Part shown: positions 22,521 to 34,546 of the stretch, piece by piece
Layout: every line of letters starts with the position of its first letter
Numbering within the stretch: the first letter of the stretch is position 1
Source of the DNA: Epinephelus fuscoguttatus
Taxonomy: Eukaryota > Chordata > Actinopteri > Perciformes > Serranidae
Length of the DNA stretch: 64,000 nucleotides
NCBI RefSeq assembly: GCF_011397635.1
Contig: NC_064767.1
Span: 4,089,501-4,153,500, forward strand
Direction of reading: 5' to 3'
Program-made: the position numbers and the translations under genes
The notes under the pieces: model-generated
What the model saw: only the letters and a program-made list of their open reading frames with translations
Told to the model about the DNA's origin: nothing
Database searches by the model: none

Positions 22521-23960
22521 TTAGCAAATTTTCAAGAGTTACTCCAGACTGTGAATAAACAGACAATAACTGTTTGCAAATTGATGTTGATTTTCTTTTT
22601 CCTCAGGACGTTTGTTGATAATGATAATACTTCTAATAAATATCATGGCTTCCACCCGCATTGAATAGCAACAGAGAGTGAGTCAAAAACTTACACTGTT
22701 TTGTCTTTGGTTATTAACTTGGTGTCCCTCTAACATTCAACTGGACAGCATGTTGTTATTTGAAAATGCACTCATGGTGCCTGTGAGATGCGTCTGGTGA
22801 GAGCTCAGCTTTCAAAGTGATTGAACTCACCTTCTCATCAAATCAACAAGCTTTTGATAAATTCCCACGCCAGTTCCAACAGCTGGCTCCGACCTGCCGT
22901 TGATTCTGACAAGACCGACGGAGACTGAAAGAGGACAGACAGGCAATCAAGATGATAGTCTCTTAAGTTTTAGCTCGTCTCTCTTTTTGCCCTTCTCTCC
23001 CTCTCTTTCACTTAGTCATATGGAGGACCTTGACGTTAAAGAGCAGCTATATTGAAATTCAGGGCAGACAAGTGGAAATCAGTCTGAGTCTGAGGGTTGC
23101 AATTATCACACTGAAATGGCTCTGAGGGAAAGTGCGCCAGTGTTTGGCATGCACACACACACTGACAGAGGCTCACACAGACACACTAAACTGCATCTCA
23201 ACAACACACATTCACAACGCGGGCAAAGTAGGTGACCAACACACAGGAAACTGTCTGTGTGCACTTATAGTCAAATAAATGGAAGGAATGTCCACAGGTT
23301 CACGTCTAAAAGAAGCACAAAGACAAACCATTTCCACTCAGATAAACACACATTCAAAACTGTAGCTATACAGAGAGATGAGCAGACTCAAGTTCAAGAA
23401 GCTCTTCCTCCGCATGTCTGGCCTCGAGTTATGAAACAGTGCTGTTCATGATATTTTAACTGCGAGTATGAGCTTCCCAATCATCAGAGACCAAACAGAG
23501 AGGCTGACCTGTGAGATTAGCTTATTTTATCACAGTACAGCATAGTTTGTGCCTTTGGACCTGTGTGTGTGGGTCGTCCCTGTGGGGCCAGCCATCAGTC
23601 AAATACAGGGTGGAGGTGTACTACTCAGAAATACCCAGTAATGTGCGATGGGGGAAAACCTGACATTTATTTCTGGTTTTACTTAGTGAAAATGATGGCG
23701 TTCTCTTCAGCAAAAATGAAAAAAGAGACTCAGCTACTACAGCAGTAACTGTCCTTGGCTATGACCGGATGTAATCTTTGAATGAAGCAACCCCGGCCAG
23801 CCAATCAGGCGTACTGTAAGTTGAGTCCGACACATAGTGCCCACTTTCTCAGGAAGCCCAACAAACACATACAAATAAGAACTCTCTGATTCTCTATTTC
23901 AATTATCTGTTCTTCTAGAAAAACAACTTCAAAATCTTCAAAACAAGTGTTTGTCTTTCA
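22521..23960. other. No gene seen
   Basis: Includes a CA-rich patch at 23152-23215. Short frames have no recognisable domain. Confidence 0.35.
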
Positions 23961-23969
23961 CTAACTTTA

Positions 23970-24130
23970 GTGAACTTTTTAATGGCCGATATAATAATGA
24001 TAGTTTGGAGCAGGAAAAAAAGCATAGCCAATTAATTGGCCAGTGACTCCCCTGACTGCACTTTAACAGTGTAAGAACAAAAAAATCGGGCAAAGCAGAT
24101 AATCACAGAGCTGACTGAAAACAGGTCTTT
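23970..24130 (+). mobile_element. hAT remnant (internal-left part)
   Basis: Carries TTTTTAATGGCCGATATAA and 'gtttggagcaggaaaaaaagc', then 'agccaattaattggcc'. I associate this with a fish hAT whose ends read TAGAGGTCGACC. A matching right end of that type is at 25195-25280. The assignment is from memory of the repeat type, and the left terminus is not visible here. Confidence 0.35.
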
Positions 24131-24363
24131 TATGACCTGAACGCCATTAAACAGCCTTGCGGTAAAATCAGCTGTTCCCCGGAACAAAGTCACATGTCTA
24201 TATCACCAGAAATATGCAGGGATAATTGCTTTCTGAGAAAATGATATCTGATGTACGGAGAGAAATGGGATTGAAAGTCTGTTATGCATTGATGGCTGGA
24301 GCACACTGAATGCCGGCACCTCCCAGTCACACTGCTGATCTGAGGCTTGCTACTTCATCATTA

Positions 24364-24630
24364 GGCCTGTAGGATTTTATCGATGTCGCGATGCATCGCG
24401 ATACTTAGTCTCACGATACTGTATCGATTTTCATCCCGAAGTATTGATACAGTAAGTATACATTAAGTCCCATTCAAATCCCTGTGATCAGCCTGCAGTA
24501 TCACAGCCGGGCCACTTGGCGGTAGTGTCGCACTGTAGTAGCGTTACCCATTCTTGAGAAGAAGAAGATGACTCACTTCCTGTTGTTTTGTTCCAGAGCG
24601 GAGGCGAGCTGCGCCAGCTAGCAGGATGGC
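24364..24630 (+). mobile_element. hAT left end with subterminal repeats
   Basis: Begins TAGGCCTGTAGGATTTTATC and continues with the 16 bp perfect palindrome TCGCGATGCATCGCGA (24387-24402) and several ATCGAT/GATAC words (24378-24460). Such subterminal clusters in hAT elements are the usual binding sites for BED-finger transposases. It runs straight into the leader of the BED reading frame at 24626. A matching right terminus was not found. Confidence 0.5.
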
Positions 24631-25006
24631 GGCGAATATAAAACCAGCACCACCTTACTCAAAAGCTGCCGTGTGGGAACACTTTGGTTTCAAAAAGAAA
24701 ACAGGGAATGAGGATTTGGACAAAAGCAATGCGATATGCAAGCTGTGTAATACCTCAATGAAGTATTCCGGAAACACGACCAACTTGCGGTCTCACTTGA
24801 AACGGCACCACCCAGAGAAGCTAACAGCAGAAGAAGCTAAAAAGCCTCGTGATCCAAAGCAGACCACACTGGACAACAATGAAGGCGGGTGTATTACTAG
24901 TTACAAGTTTCCATCTGGCACTCCACGATCACTGAAGATTACAGAGTCAATTGCCTATTTCATTTGCAAAGATTTGCGCCCATACAGTGTAGTGGAAAAC
25001 TCATAG
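24626..25006 (+). pseudogene. Truncated BED zinc-finger (hAT transposase N-terminus)
   Basis: A 126-residue frame starts at an ATG in good context (aggATGg). It contains one BED-type zinc finger: aromatic residues W17 and F20-F22, C38-x2-C41 (CKLC), and H57-x4-H62 (HLKRHH). After a linker it enters the first helix of the hAT transposase body (KITESIAYFICKDLRPYSVVEN) and stops there, where family members continue for about 500 more residues including the RNase H-like catalytic domain and hATC dimerisation domain. The frame to this point has no stop or shift. It is a 3'-deleted transposase gene, which could still give a DNA-binding-only protein if expressed. A small ZBED-like gene is the alternative reading. 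Confidence 0.75.
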
Positions 25007-25194
25007 TGAAATTATAACGACCATGCTTGCTAGCATAACACAGAAAGCAGGCTTTCAGCCATGTAGTGGCTATCCTCAGTCTAACTGATACATTAATAAT
25101 GCTATTCTACCACTACTATGCAACCTTGTCACACCCCTAATAAAAAAGTAAAGTTGTCCTACATTAGTAAACTTTACTTTAAATCATACAAATT

Positions 25195-25280
25195 ATCTAA
25201 AGCACATATTATCTTAACGAACCCATGCGACTGGTGAAGCGCCAATTAATCAGCCAAACCAATGAACTGGTCGACCTCTA
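25195..25280 (-). mobile_element. hAT right end (TAGAGGTCGACC type)
   Basis: Reading inward from 25280 on the minus strand gives TAGAGGTCGACCAGTTCATT and then 'ggtttggctgattaattggcgc', a common terminus of a fish hAT group. It pairs in type with the remnant at 23970-24130, so the BED element may be nested in this older one. Confidence 0.45.
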
Positions 25281-26804
25281 ATTTTAACACATCATGTCCA
25301 ATACCACCTTGTTAACGGGTCGTGTCCATGTCACATTTTATGAGACTGTTGGTTTTACGGGTTTAAACGTTGCTGCACAATAAAACTATCATGCTGCCGT
25401 GCTGCTGCTCGCTACCGTTACGAGTTGCCCCCAAACTTATCAAGGTAACAAAATAACTCAGAGGCTCTGTACTCTGAACCAACACTGCAAACTTTTTAGT
25501 GCTTTCCACACTGTCAATGGCTGCACATTAAAGATTCAATTTGTTCAAACCTTTCACAATAAAAGTCGTAGACACATACTCTGCATCACTGCTTCCCAGA
25601 GGGAAATTTTTCACATGCTGTGGTGATGAGTTGTGCTTAAAAGTTTGCTTTGGACCTCTTCTTTAAATTTGTATTCAAATTTTGGCCAATAAAAAATATG
25701 CTTGACAGGTGGGTCCAGTCCTCAAAGGGACATCCTGAGCTGTCACTTCTTTAAACAAATCAAAAACCCAGAGTAGACTGACCCGATTTTTTCTCTGAAC
25801 ACCTGCATCAGCTGCAGGAAATGCACAAAGAAGAAAGTTAAAGCATTAAAAAGTTACTGATCAGGTGAGGAGGTGCAGTGTAGGCCTGTTTTTATTCCCA
25901 TTTGTTCTCAGCCTGTGCCCTTACTGTAAGTAGCTCTGGATAAAAGCATCAGTTAAACGGCTGAAACGTCAAATGGAAATGTCTGCAGCAAATAACTGAT
26001 TGCCTAGGCAACTAGCTATCTCCATGTCTGCGTTATTATTACACCGCAGGACCGTTCTATTATGCATGAGAGTGATTATGCTTTAGCAGATTACAAGCTG
26101 ACCCCATTGCCTTTGCTTTACCTGAAGTGTAATTTGGATTCGGGAGAGACGGGATATAATGTTTGTACCATCAATCTCTCTGATGTCTGGGGATTGAATG
26201 CAATAGAACAGAATAGAATGGGTAGGCTCTTAATGACGTCCTGATATCATTTTAAAACGGAATGGGACAACAACATGATGAAAATGCTTATTTCCCTTGC
26301 TGACAACAAAACCAGTACAAATGGTGGCCCCCACACACACGCATTCTCACCCACACACACACACACACAGGCAATGTTTCCAGTGGAAATGGAGTCAGTA
26401 TGTGTGTACATGCTGCAGTATGATGTATTTCGAAGCTGATGTTAAGGGAATGGATTCCGACTGACTGAGAGTGCCAATTGGATATGGCTGGGTGAAAATG
26501 ACCTCCGCTCTCGCTCTCTCTGAGCAGTCTTATATTTTTGGCCCTGGGTTGTCTCAGTGCCTTTAAAACACAAAAACAGACTTCCCTTCACTGGAGAAAG
26601 CCTCTCTATAGAGGAAGCCCGTAACCGTTGCTAAAGCAATACTTTTATAACGATAACGAAAGTTGTGGTTGTTAAACAAATCAAGTGCAAAATGTAAATA
26701 AATGTAAATATATTTGACTGATTTAAAAATATAAATCTTGTTCCTGAAATTCACCCTGAAGTCTGCTGATCAGGATAACCCTGTTTTTTGGATCAAATGT
26801 ATCC
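25281..26804. other. No gene seen
   Basis: Contains a short CA run near 26352-26370. No exon or repeat family recognised. Confidence 0.35.
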
Positions 26805-27214
26805 TGATCTCTCACTTTCAAAATAAAAGCACTACATTGGTACAACACTACAAATTGACTTTGTTTTTCCTTCAACCACTAACACACATGGTTACATTTT
26901 GCCAACACACACATGGTTGCATTTAGGAAAAAAAGAACAGGGTTTGGATTTACAATCTTACGGGAAGCTAACACTGGCCTCCCAGGAAGTCGGTGTTTGT
27001 TGGACCCACCCACCACCCCTCCTGCCCTACTTGGACTTCCGCCACCTTAACTTTTGCTGTTGCCTCGCTGCATTTCCCCCGACACGTTTCCCTCTGACGT
27101 GCATCATGCTCTTGTGAAAGGAAGGCTTTCTTTGTCAGTGTCTGACGCCAGAAGTCACCGCCCAAGTGCTGGATTTCTACAACTTTGGAGTGAGACAAGG
27201 TTGTCAAGTAAGCC
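26805..27214 (+). mobile_element. Family A repeat, copy A4 (left-truncated)
   Basis: Starts at 'ctttcaaaataaaagcactacattgg' and runs through 'acacatggtt', 'aggaaaaaaagaacagggtttgg', 'gggaagctaacactggcctccc', 'gttggacccacccaccacccctcctgccc', 'tgtcagtgtctgacgcc' and 'actttggagtgagacaaggttg', the normal right end. The first 170 bp or so of the family are missing. Confidence 0.65.
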
Positions 27215-27639
27215 AAGCTATCAAGACATGCATAACAAAAGAACTCTGAAAGATGCACACCTAAATGGTATGCAGCCATGATTAATGGTATTGTTTACAG
27301 CTGTGACTTTCCAGCTATCACAACTCAAAATGTCCGCCAGGAAAATGGTCAGTTAAATGCAACTTTGAATTTATCACCTCCATTCATTATTGATTCATGA
27401 TGTCAATTTACCTTTAAGCCACGTTCGCATGGGTGTTTTTACCAAACTTCATTTTGTGTGTGTGCGTGTGTGTTTGTGTGTTTGTTATTGCTTATATGGA
27501 ATTAAATCTCATCATTTCCAACAAATAACTGTATTTTCCTATGATTGATTTATGTCTATCTTGCTTATTTTTTTTCCTCATTTTCAGTCCTGTCCCTTAT
27601 AAAAGACTTGAGGCTCTAGTTTCAATGATCTCTTCACAC

Positions 27640-27681
<42 letters not shown>

Positions 27682-28300
27682 CACACTCTTCATCCAAGGT
27701 TAGGATCAAAAGGCCAGTTTCTACCTGTCCTTTTCTGCTCTCAAGTGTGTCTCTTTAATGTGTTATAGCCACAGCAGACACACTCACTTTTAAACACACA
27801 TACTCATGGACACAAAGGACAGTCAGATCAAAGGTCTGATGTCCAGCCTGCTCTCTTTGTCTGATCCAGCTTCAAACAGTCACATGTTGACAGAACAAGG
27901 CTGGGTTAGAATGTTAATCAGATACTAAAGGACTGCAACACTGCAAAATAACATCTATCTCAATAACTCAATGCAAAGATGGGCCTCTGGCTGTAGAAAC
28001 ATACTCTGCAGATCATTTTCGCAGAGTCATATGCATCTCAAAGTGCCTGTCAGATGGCTGTCTGTCATTTCCATGCCTCTTCGCTTTTTAAAGGTAAAGA
28101 CGGGACCCTGTTGTTCAGACTTTAGTGAGCTCCCTTCAGAGCCACAATGTTATACAATGGTTTCCACAGGCTGTTTGTTGCTTCCCCTGAGAAATAAACT
28201 AAACTTTGTGTGTAAAATCAGAGTTCATCTTTAAGATGTAGCCTGAGCAGCTTTGGAGGAAACACAGCATCTGTCTGAATGTGGCGTCCCAAACTAGAGT
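27215..28300. other. No gene seen; contains a CA microsatellite
   Basis: Single-copy-like. (AC)n lies at about 27642-27679. A GT-rich patch lies at 27455-27480. Confidence 0.45.
27642..27679. repeat. (AC)n microsatellite
   Basis: Pure AC run, about 19 units. Confidence 0.96.
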
Positions 28301-28436
28301 TACAAGCCCTTTTTACACTGGCTGACGTCATTCTGCCTCGACGCTCCTTATAAAAGGTACAATTGCGGAATCAGGGGGCGGAGTTGTCTCAGTTTTAAGC
28401 CAGGAGTAGAGGTAGTAATGGTTTCAATGGGGCCCA

Positions 28437-29532
28437 TTTATCCACCTTATTTTTCACGGAAACACGGAGGCAAAACAGAACACAGCCAGCTTCCGTTTTT
28501 TTGTGCGACACTTCCGGTCCAGCACTCTTACCACTGTGTAAATGGGAATCGCCTTGTTGTTTACCTTGCTGAGTTTAGCTCTATATATGTATATATCACA
28601 TTTTTCACGTCACTATATCACCGTTTAGACTAATCTGATGTTTGTAAAGTCTATAAACACAATGACTGAACAAACATTAGTATTTTCTCTGTGTGTAATT
28701 AATAACATGGTTATTGTAGATTAGCTGGGCTAACCGTTAGCTGTTAGCCGTTAGCCGTGTCTGTAATAACTCACTAAACTCACAAAGTGCCCCGTGAAAA
28801 AAATATTTTCTCCAGCGGATGTCTTAGTTACAACATGATTGAGCTAACTGGAGTAGTTTCCGACATCCGTCAACGGGAGGCTTTTAACGTATGGCAATCC
28901 TGATGTTAGCTTTGCTGCTAGTGTTAACGTTAGCTGTCCCTGTCAGCTGCAGCCACTGATGCTTTCTAGACATCGTGATTTCCCAAAACTGAATAAATGC
29001 CACACATAGCAACACAAAACTGCTTTGCTAGCTCAATCATGTTGTAACGGCTGGATGGTTGATGCGTACATGCTGATTCGGGTGCTATCAGAGCCGATCC
29101 GCTCATCACTGTGGCTTAATGATCAACTCAGTCAATTAAAACAACCCGTCCTGTGTTAGGAGTGTATGTCGCTAACAGAAAGAAAAGGGAAAAAAGATAG
29201 AAAAGCAGCGTACACCTCACATATTTATTTCTCACAGTTGCGCACACGTTTGGCTGGCATGCAGAAGCACCATTTGTGTGTCGAGGGTGCGAGCCGCAGC
29301 TTCAGCTGCTCAGGTAGAGAGGCTTAGCCCGGTGTGTTTTTTTGCTGATTCGGTTCTGCAGGTTCTCTGCTGGTACACTGGAGACGAGGATGAAGCAGTT
29401 TGTCTCACTCGGGATAGATTGTGCTTTTTTGGTTCATAGTTTATGATTGACGTGCGATTTATTCGCGTTTAGAGGGAATAAATTTCCATTATAACGGAAA
29501 CGTGGGCACAGTTATCTATACAAAATACACAG

Positions 29533-29566
<34 letters not shown>

Positions 29567-29722
29567 ATAAACAACTGAAAATTGAAAAAAAAAAAGAAAT
29601 AGCTTGCACCGTTAGCTCCGGTAAGGGAAAGCATGAGGGAAAGCGGCTGACCGGAAGTCACGCACAAAAAAACGGAAGTTGGTCACTATTTACTTCTGTG
29701 TTTGAAAATAAGGTGGATAAGA
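28437..29722. repeat. Inner inverted repeat pair
   Basis: TTATCCACCTTATTTTTCA (28438-28456) recurs inverted at about 29703-29721, and CTTCCGTTTTTTTGTGCG (28490-28507) recurs inverted at about 29660-29677, in the same relative order. These are the ends of an inner element of about 1.3 kb with roughly 85 bp imperfect TIRs, or a fold-back. Confidence 0.55.
29528..29567. repeat. (AACT)n microsatellite
   Basis: About nine AACT/CTAA tetranucleotide units. Confidence 0.93.
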
Positions 29723-30535
29723 TGTCTTCGGGGAAAGGATATATCTTGTATGCTGGACATAACTGGGGAAGCATGATTACAACCTCTCCCATACAACTAA
29801 TTTAAACTCGATGTAAACAAAGTAAATGTAATATACAATATGCAATGAAGGACTTGTAATAGTGTCTATTGTATAGTATCCCCTTTTTTTCATCTTATTC
29901 CTTTTCATTTATTTTTACATCTTCAGTTTATTTCGTTTTTGCTGTTTGTGTTCCTATTGATTTATTTTGTACACGTGTGTGAGTTAAAGAAATTAAAATA
30001 AATTGTTGGCCTTCATACACATTGTATACTATGTGTTCTTTTTATGTATAATGTTGAAAATTCAATAAACAGATTGTTGAAACAAAAGGGACAGCAAGCA
30101 GGACGGGACGGGATGGGTGTGACGTTGGGAGATTTAAACAGCAGCTTGTAGCAGTTAACAGCTAACTTGAAGAAAACAGCGGATGAGAATGTCTAGAAAT
30201 TTGGGAAACAATGAGGTGCAGGAGATTCCTATCCTCTGAGCAAAGGATAAGACTGACATATAACAGGGACTGTAACTGATGCTTTTGTCAGGTTAATGTC
30301 ATTGTTATTATTTGGAAAGTGGTGCTGACACGTATGTTATATGTCACACTTGAGACTGATGCTGTTTTGTTAAACTTCGCACCTCTTTTGAGTCCACGAT
30401 GCCAGCATGCTGTCTAAGATCACACACGAAGGCGGCATGATGCTGCTGTTTGGTTATGTGTAAAAATGCAAAGGCGGCATACAAAGAGACTCAGTAGCGG
30501 CCATGCAGTGCAATCTCTGTGTAAAAAGGGCTACA

Positions 30536-31563
30536 GACATGCTGGAAGCAATTCATCCTTTAAAACTGTCTTTTCTAGGACAGTCAGAACCTTGTTTCAT
30601 AACGGCTGGTTTAAGAACCAAAAGCAATTTAAAGAAATATTCAAATGGATCCCCAAAGCATAATTCAGAGGGAGCGCAACTGTTGATTTGCAAAAACACG
30701 ATTCAGAGAAGCAAAATGATTTGGAAAGAAATGATAAAAACAAATATAATGGCAAAAACACAAAGATGACAAAAGAAATACAACATGAGAAACTAATTTG
30801 TGCAGGTGACATAAAGGAAAACCTCAAGGGCTTATAAAAACATCTCACCCCACACCGGAGAAAACGAGCAATCAACACGTAGCTCTGAGAGAATTGATAT
30901 CAAAGGTTACAGGCTGCGTTGGCAGAGCAAGCCTGGGATAGAATGGAAATGAAAAGTTTGGGAGCAACACGTGTGATGGGATTACAACAATCTGAGAGAT
31001 TCATTTAAGTTAAGTTAATTAAGGAGTACTGACACACCATCACTGATGAAGGTGTACATTAAATATAAGAGAACAAAGTAAGAAAAGTTGCAACTAAAGT
31101 CTCTGTGGATCATAATGCATTTTTTTACTCTGTGTAGTTATTTAATATGCTTTATAGTGCGAGGCTCTGTGAACGTCTGGAAATCAGTTGTCACTGCTCG
31201 TCCTCAAAAATAATGAAAAATAGTGACAATGCTTGAATGAAGCCTTGCCTAGGTGGACTCCCAACTGTGGAGGTCTGTGATATTCATACTAAATGTCACT
31301 GCAATCTGATCAACAAGTGTGAAGCACTCCTAAAGTCTGATTCATGATTTAGTGCTCAACACTTTTCATGAGTGTCACTCGACAAAATTAAAGAGCAATA
31401 ATTTATGTCTTGGCCAAAGGTTTTAGTCGTACTCATGGTAACCAGCAGGCTGCCCCCTGAGAGTCCGAGATACCTCAGTCGACTGAGATTGCCTCAAGTC
31501 AAGTAGTCCTTTTCTTTTGGTCAGTGTACTTCTGGGGATTTTAACTTTCACGTTGCTCTTTGG
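30536..31563. other. No gene seen
   Basis: Sequence between two transposons; A-rich with no recognisable exon. Confidence 0.35.
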
Positions 31564-31625
31564 AACAGGGCAACCTGATCTCACAGAAATACGTGAAATG
31601 ACCACGACCTCTTAACACCGCATTC

Positions 31626-31671
31626 CGTGGTGGCAGCACATAATGGGTTGAAATTACGTGCTGCCACCACG
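31626..31671. repeat. Hairpin in left TIR of element C
   Basis: Arms 31626-31644 and 31653-31671 (19 bp, one mismatch) around the 8 bp loop GGGTTGAA. Confidence 0.85.
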
Positions 31672-31940
31672 AGAACAATGCCAATGTAAAGTCAATTAGG
31701 GTCCTCTCCCGTGGTGGACACACGGATTCCCTGATTCAATCACGTCACGTCAACCTCGTTTTCCTCAATGATATCTTTAACATTCCTGTATACATACAAA
31801 AACGCGGAAGTGTCCTTGATATTAAAACGGCAAATACATTCCTCTGTTATAATTTCCCACCAATAATAATAATAATGGTAATAACGTGATAGTTCAGCTG
31901 TTCTAGATATTTGTTATAGCCTATTCAAATATTCAATCAC

Positions 31941-32471
31941 AAAAACGCCGTTTCTAGAGAACTTGCTAAAATATCTGAAATGAACCATCATGCTTACTTT
32001 TTCTTAACATATTTCATCTAGGTGCAGTGTCATTACTAGTTCAGCTTTACTAGACATTTGATATATTCAGTAGATGTATCTTTTTACGACCCTGTTTTAC
32101 AACAAGCCGCAAAAAACCTACCGTCCCAAAAACGCCGTTTTTAGAGTACTATCTAAAATAACTACGATTAGCCAACATCCTTGCTTTTTTTCTTAACATG
32201 GTTCATCTAGATGCAGTGTAATAACTACTTCGGCTTTACTAGATATTAGATTTATTCAGTAGATCTATCTTTTTACAACCCTATTTTACAAGCCGCAAAC
32301 GAACCTACTGTCCCAAAAACGCCGTTTCTAGTGTATTAGCTAAAATATCGAAAATTAGCCGACATCTTTACTTTTTCTTACCATAGTTCATCTAGGTGGA
32401 CTGTAATAACTAGTTCGGCTTTACTTGATATTAGATATATTCAGTAGATATATCTTTTTACGACCCTATTT
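31941..32471 (+). repeat. 187 bp tandem repeat, 2.8 units, inside element C
   Basis: Units start with AAAAACGCCGTTT at 31941, 32128 and 32315, giving two exact periods of 187 bp. A partial third unit ends near 32471 after 'tatctttttacgaccctattt'. Each unit also carries 'catctaggtg' and 'ctagttcRgctttact..atatt'. A degenerate partial unit may precede it at 31886-31940. Confidence 0.85.
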
Positions 32472-33631
32472 AGAGCCCTACTTTGCAAATCAGAAGAACT
32501 ACAACTATGTTGCTGATATGTATCAAACTGCATGGCGCGGTCCCAGGGAATTGTAGTTTTTTAAAAATCTAAGTGTTTTTCCCAGATTTGGAAGTTGTAA
32601 ATACTGAATTGAGAGTACACTGTGGACTTTAAGGGGATGGTAAACACATTTGTGAAATCAGATTTTAAATATCTAATTTCTAAATGGGTGAAAATTAATT
32701 TTATCCATATTTTACCCATATCTGACAGCACCCTCAGTTGTTGACTACACTCACATGATAGCTGAGGTCAAGAGCTCTCTATAACAGTTGGTCCCATGTC
32801 TGTCCCCCTTTAGCTGCTGAGTTATAAGCCCTCAAACATGCACTGAGGTCAAGGTTCAAAGGTCAATGGCTGAAAGCAGGAGCCATGTAGAATCTTCATA
32901 CTGACATATGTTACTCTCCAGGTTGAGACCTTTCCAATGATGTGTTTGGTTTAGCTCTACGACAAAGTTTAGAGTTTTCATTGTTTGGACACAAGCCATG
33001 CCAGGTGTAGTTTCAGAGAGCACTTTGAAGGCCCCGTGTATAAAATGAGTTTTGTTTGTTTCTTTGCTTGTTTTTTCCTTTTTTACTGTAGATAGTTACT
33101 AACATGAGTCATCCTCACACAATACAATACTACTAAAACCAATAATAACAATAATAATAACCAATAATAACAATAATGAAATAAGCAAAAATAATATTAA
33201 AATTATATTGAAATTTTAAAATCTATTTACAGAGTGGAATGGCAGCCTAATAGATAACTTAGATAATATTTATTATTGTTTAGACACTTTATTATTGCTT
33301 AGATACTATTTAGCCTATTATTGTATTTACTTTTAGCATGTTCTACTTTTGAGTAATTGTTATGATAAAAAAAAAAAATATCAGACTATAGGAGACAACC
33401 TCTTCAGTGTCTCACGTCAGTTAATTAACACTATTTGTCAGCTTTTTATAATGCCTTTTTTTTTGCTGCTGTCTCCAGTTGAGAGTGGTGATTTGCTAAA
33501 TACATTCTACAATAATAATTAGATTAACATTTGGTCTATAATATTGTTGGCTATATTATGCATTTTAATTAAAAAAAACGGAAGAATAAAAGAAATAAAC
33601 ACCGAAATAATTACTTTTTTTTTTTATTTAT

Positions 33632-33700
33632 CACACACACACACACACACACACATTGATTGAATGAATGAATGAATGAATGAATGAATGAACGAACGAA
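33632..33700. repeat. (AC)n followed by (TGAA)n microsatellites
   Basis: AC dinucleotides at about 33632-33655 and TGAA tetranucleotides at about 33657-33700, the last three units reading AACG. Confidence 0.95.
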
Positions 33701-34101
33701 CATTGGAAGTGGTTCAGCCACAGTCCCGCCGGCTGGCGCGGTCACATTGAGATTCCATTTGTTTTTTATTACTAACAAAATGTTTTATATTGACCGTATG
33801 AATGGTTTTGTTTTCAAATAAATATTTGGAAACGAAAATATGCTTTGGTGTACTTTTACAGAGTTTTGCAATATGTATATAGCCTACCTGTATCAAAATG
33901 TATAATTTTCAGCAGCGGTTTGTGTGACAGCTGCCACGGTCGGAGGTATAACCAGCGGGGCAGCCGCTGGTTCTGTGGCGCTGGCTTGGGGTCCGCTCTC
34001 CCCTGGTGGAGTGGAGGGTGGCCGGGTTGCCAGGGGCAGGTAGCTCCATGTGATGGTGTTTCCTCTCTGGTTCTTCCGTGCTCAGCCTTATTTTTATCTT
34101 C

Positions 34102-34140
<39 letters not shown>

Positions 34141-34143
34141 TTA
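34102..34143. repeat. (TTTA)n microsatellite
   Basis: About ten TTTA units within element C. Confidence 0.95.
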
Positions 34144-34500
34144 GTGGTGTTTGGATTCAGTTATGGCAGACGGATGGCAATCTGAAATGGAATGAAGCCC
34201 ACAGATGGCGGACAGCAGCTACAAAACAGTAGTGGAACGCGCCCCATCCGCCCACAGCACAATGCTCTTAAAACCCTACGCTATCAAAAGCTGGCAAAAT
34301 ACATTTATTTTATTTTATGGCCTTGACATTAACCTGTCATATTGTTGAGTTATCAAGGACACTTCCGCGTTTTTGTGTGTGTACAGGAATGTTAAAGATA
34401 TCATTGAGGAAAACGAGGTTGACGTGACGTGATTGAATCAGGGAATCCATGTGTCCACCACGGGAGAGGATCCTGATTGACTTTACATTGGCATTGTTTT

Positions 34501-34546
34501 CGTGGTGGCAGCACGTAATTTCAACCCATTACGTGCTGCCACCACG
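34501..34546. repeat. Hairpin in right TIR of element C
   Basis: Perfect 19 bp arms 34501-34519 and 34528-34546 around the 8 bp loop TTCAACCC. The single mismatch of the left copy is absent here. Confidence 0.9.

Larger units (their letters stand above)
28305..30532. mobile_element. DNA transposon with AGCCC ends, 2,228 bp
   Basis: The ends are AGCCCTTTTTACAC inverted perfectly (28305-28318 and 30519-30532), flanked by ACA on both sides (28302-28304 and 30533-30535). A 3 bp duplication with such ends points to a PIF/Harbinger-like non-autonomous element. A second member is at 35420-36105. No transposase frame is present. Inside lie an inverted pair (28437-28530 with 29640-29722), an (AACT)n array and A/T-rich tracts with AATAAA hexamers near 29997 and 30063, so other insertions are nested within. 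Confidence 0.65.

Noticed and set aside
29990..30070. Retrogene 3' end (AATAAA hexamers)
   Set aside because: Two hexamers in AT-rich DNA without an upstream coding frame or a poly-A tract are not enough.
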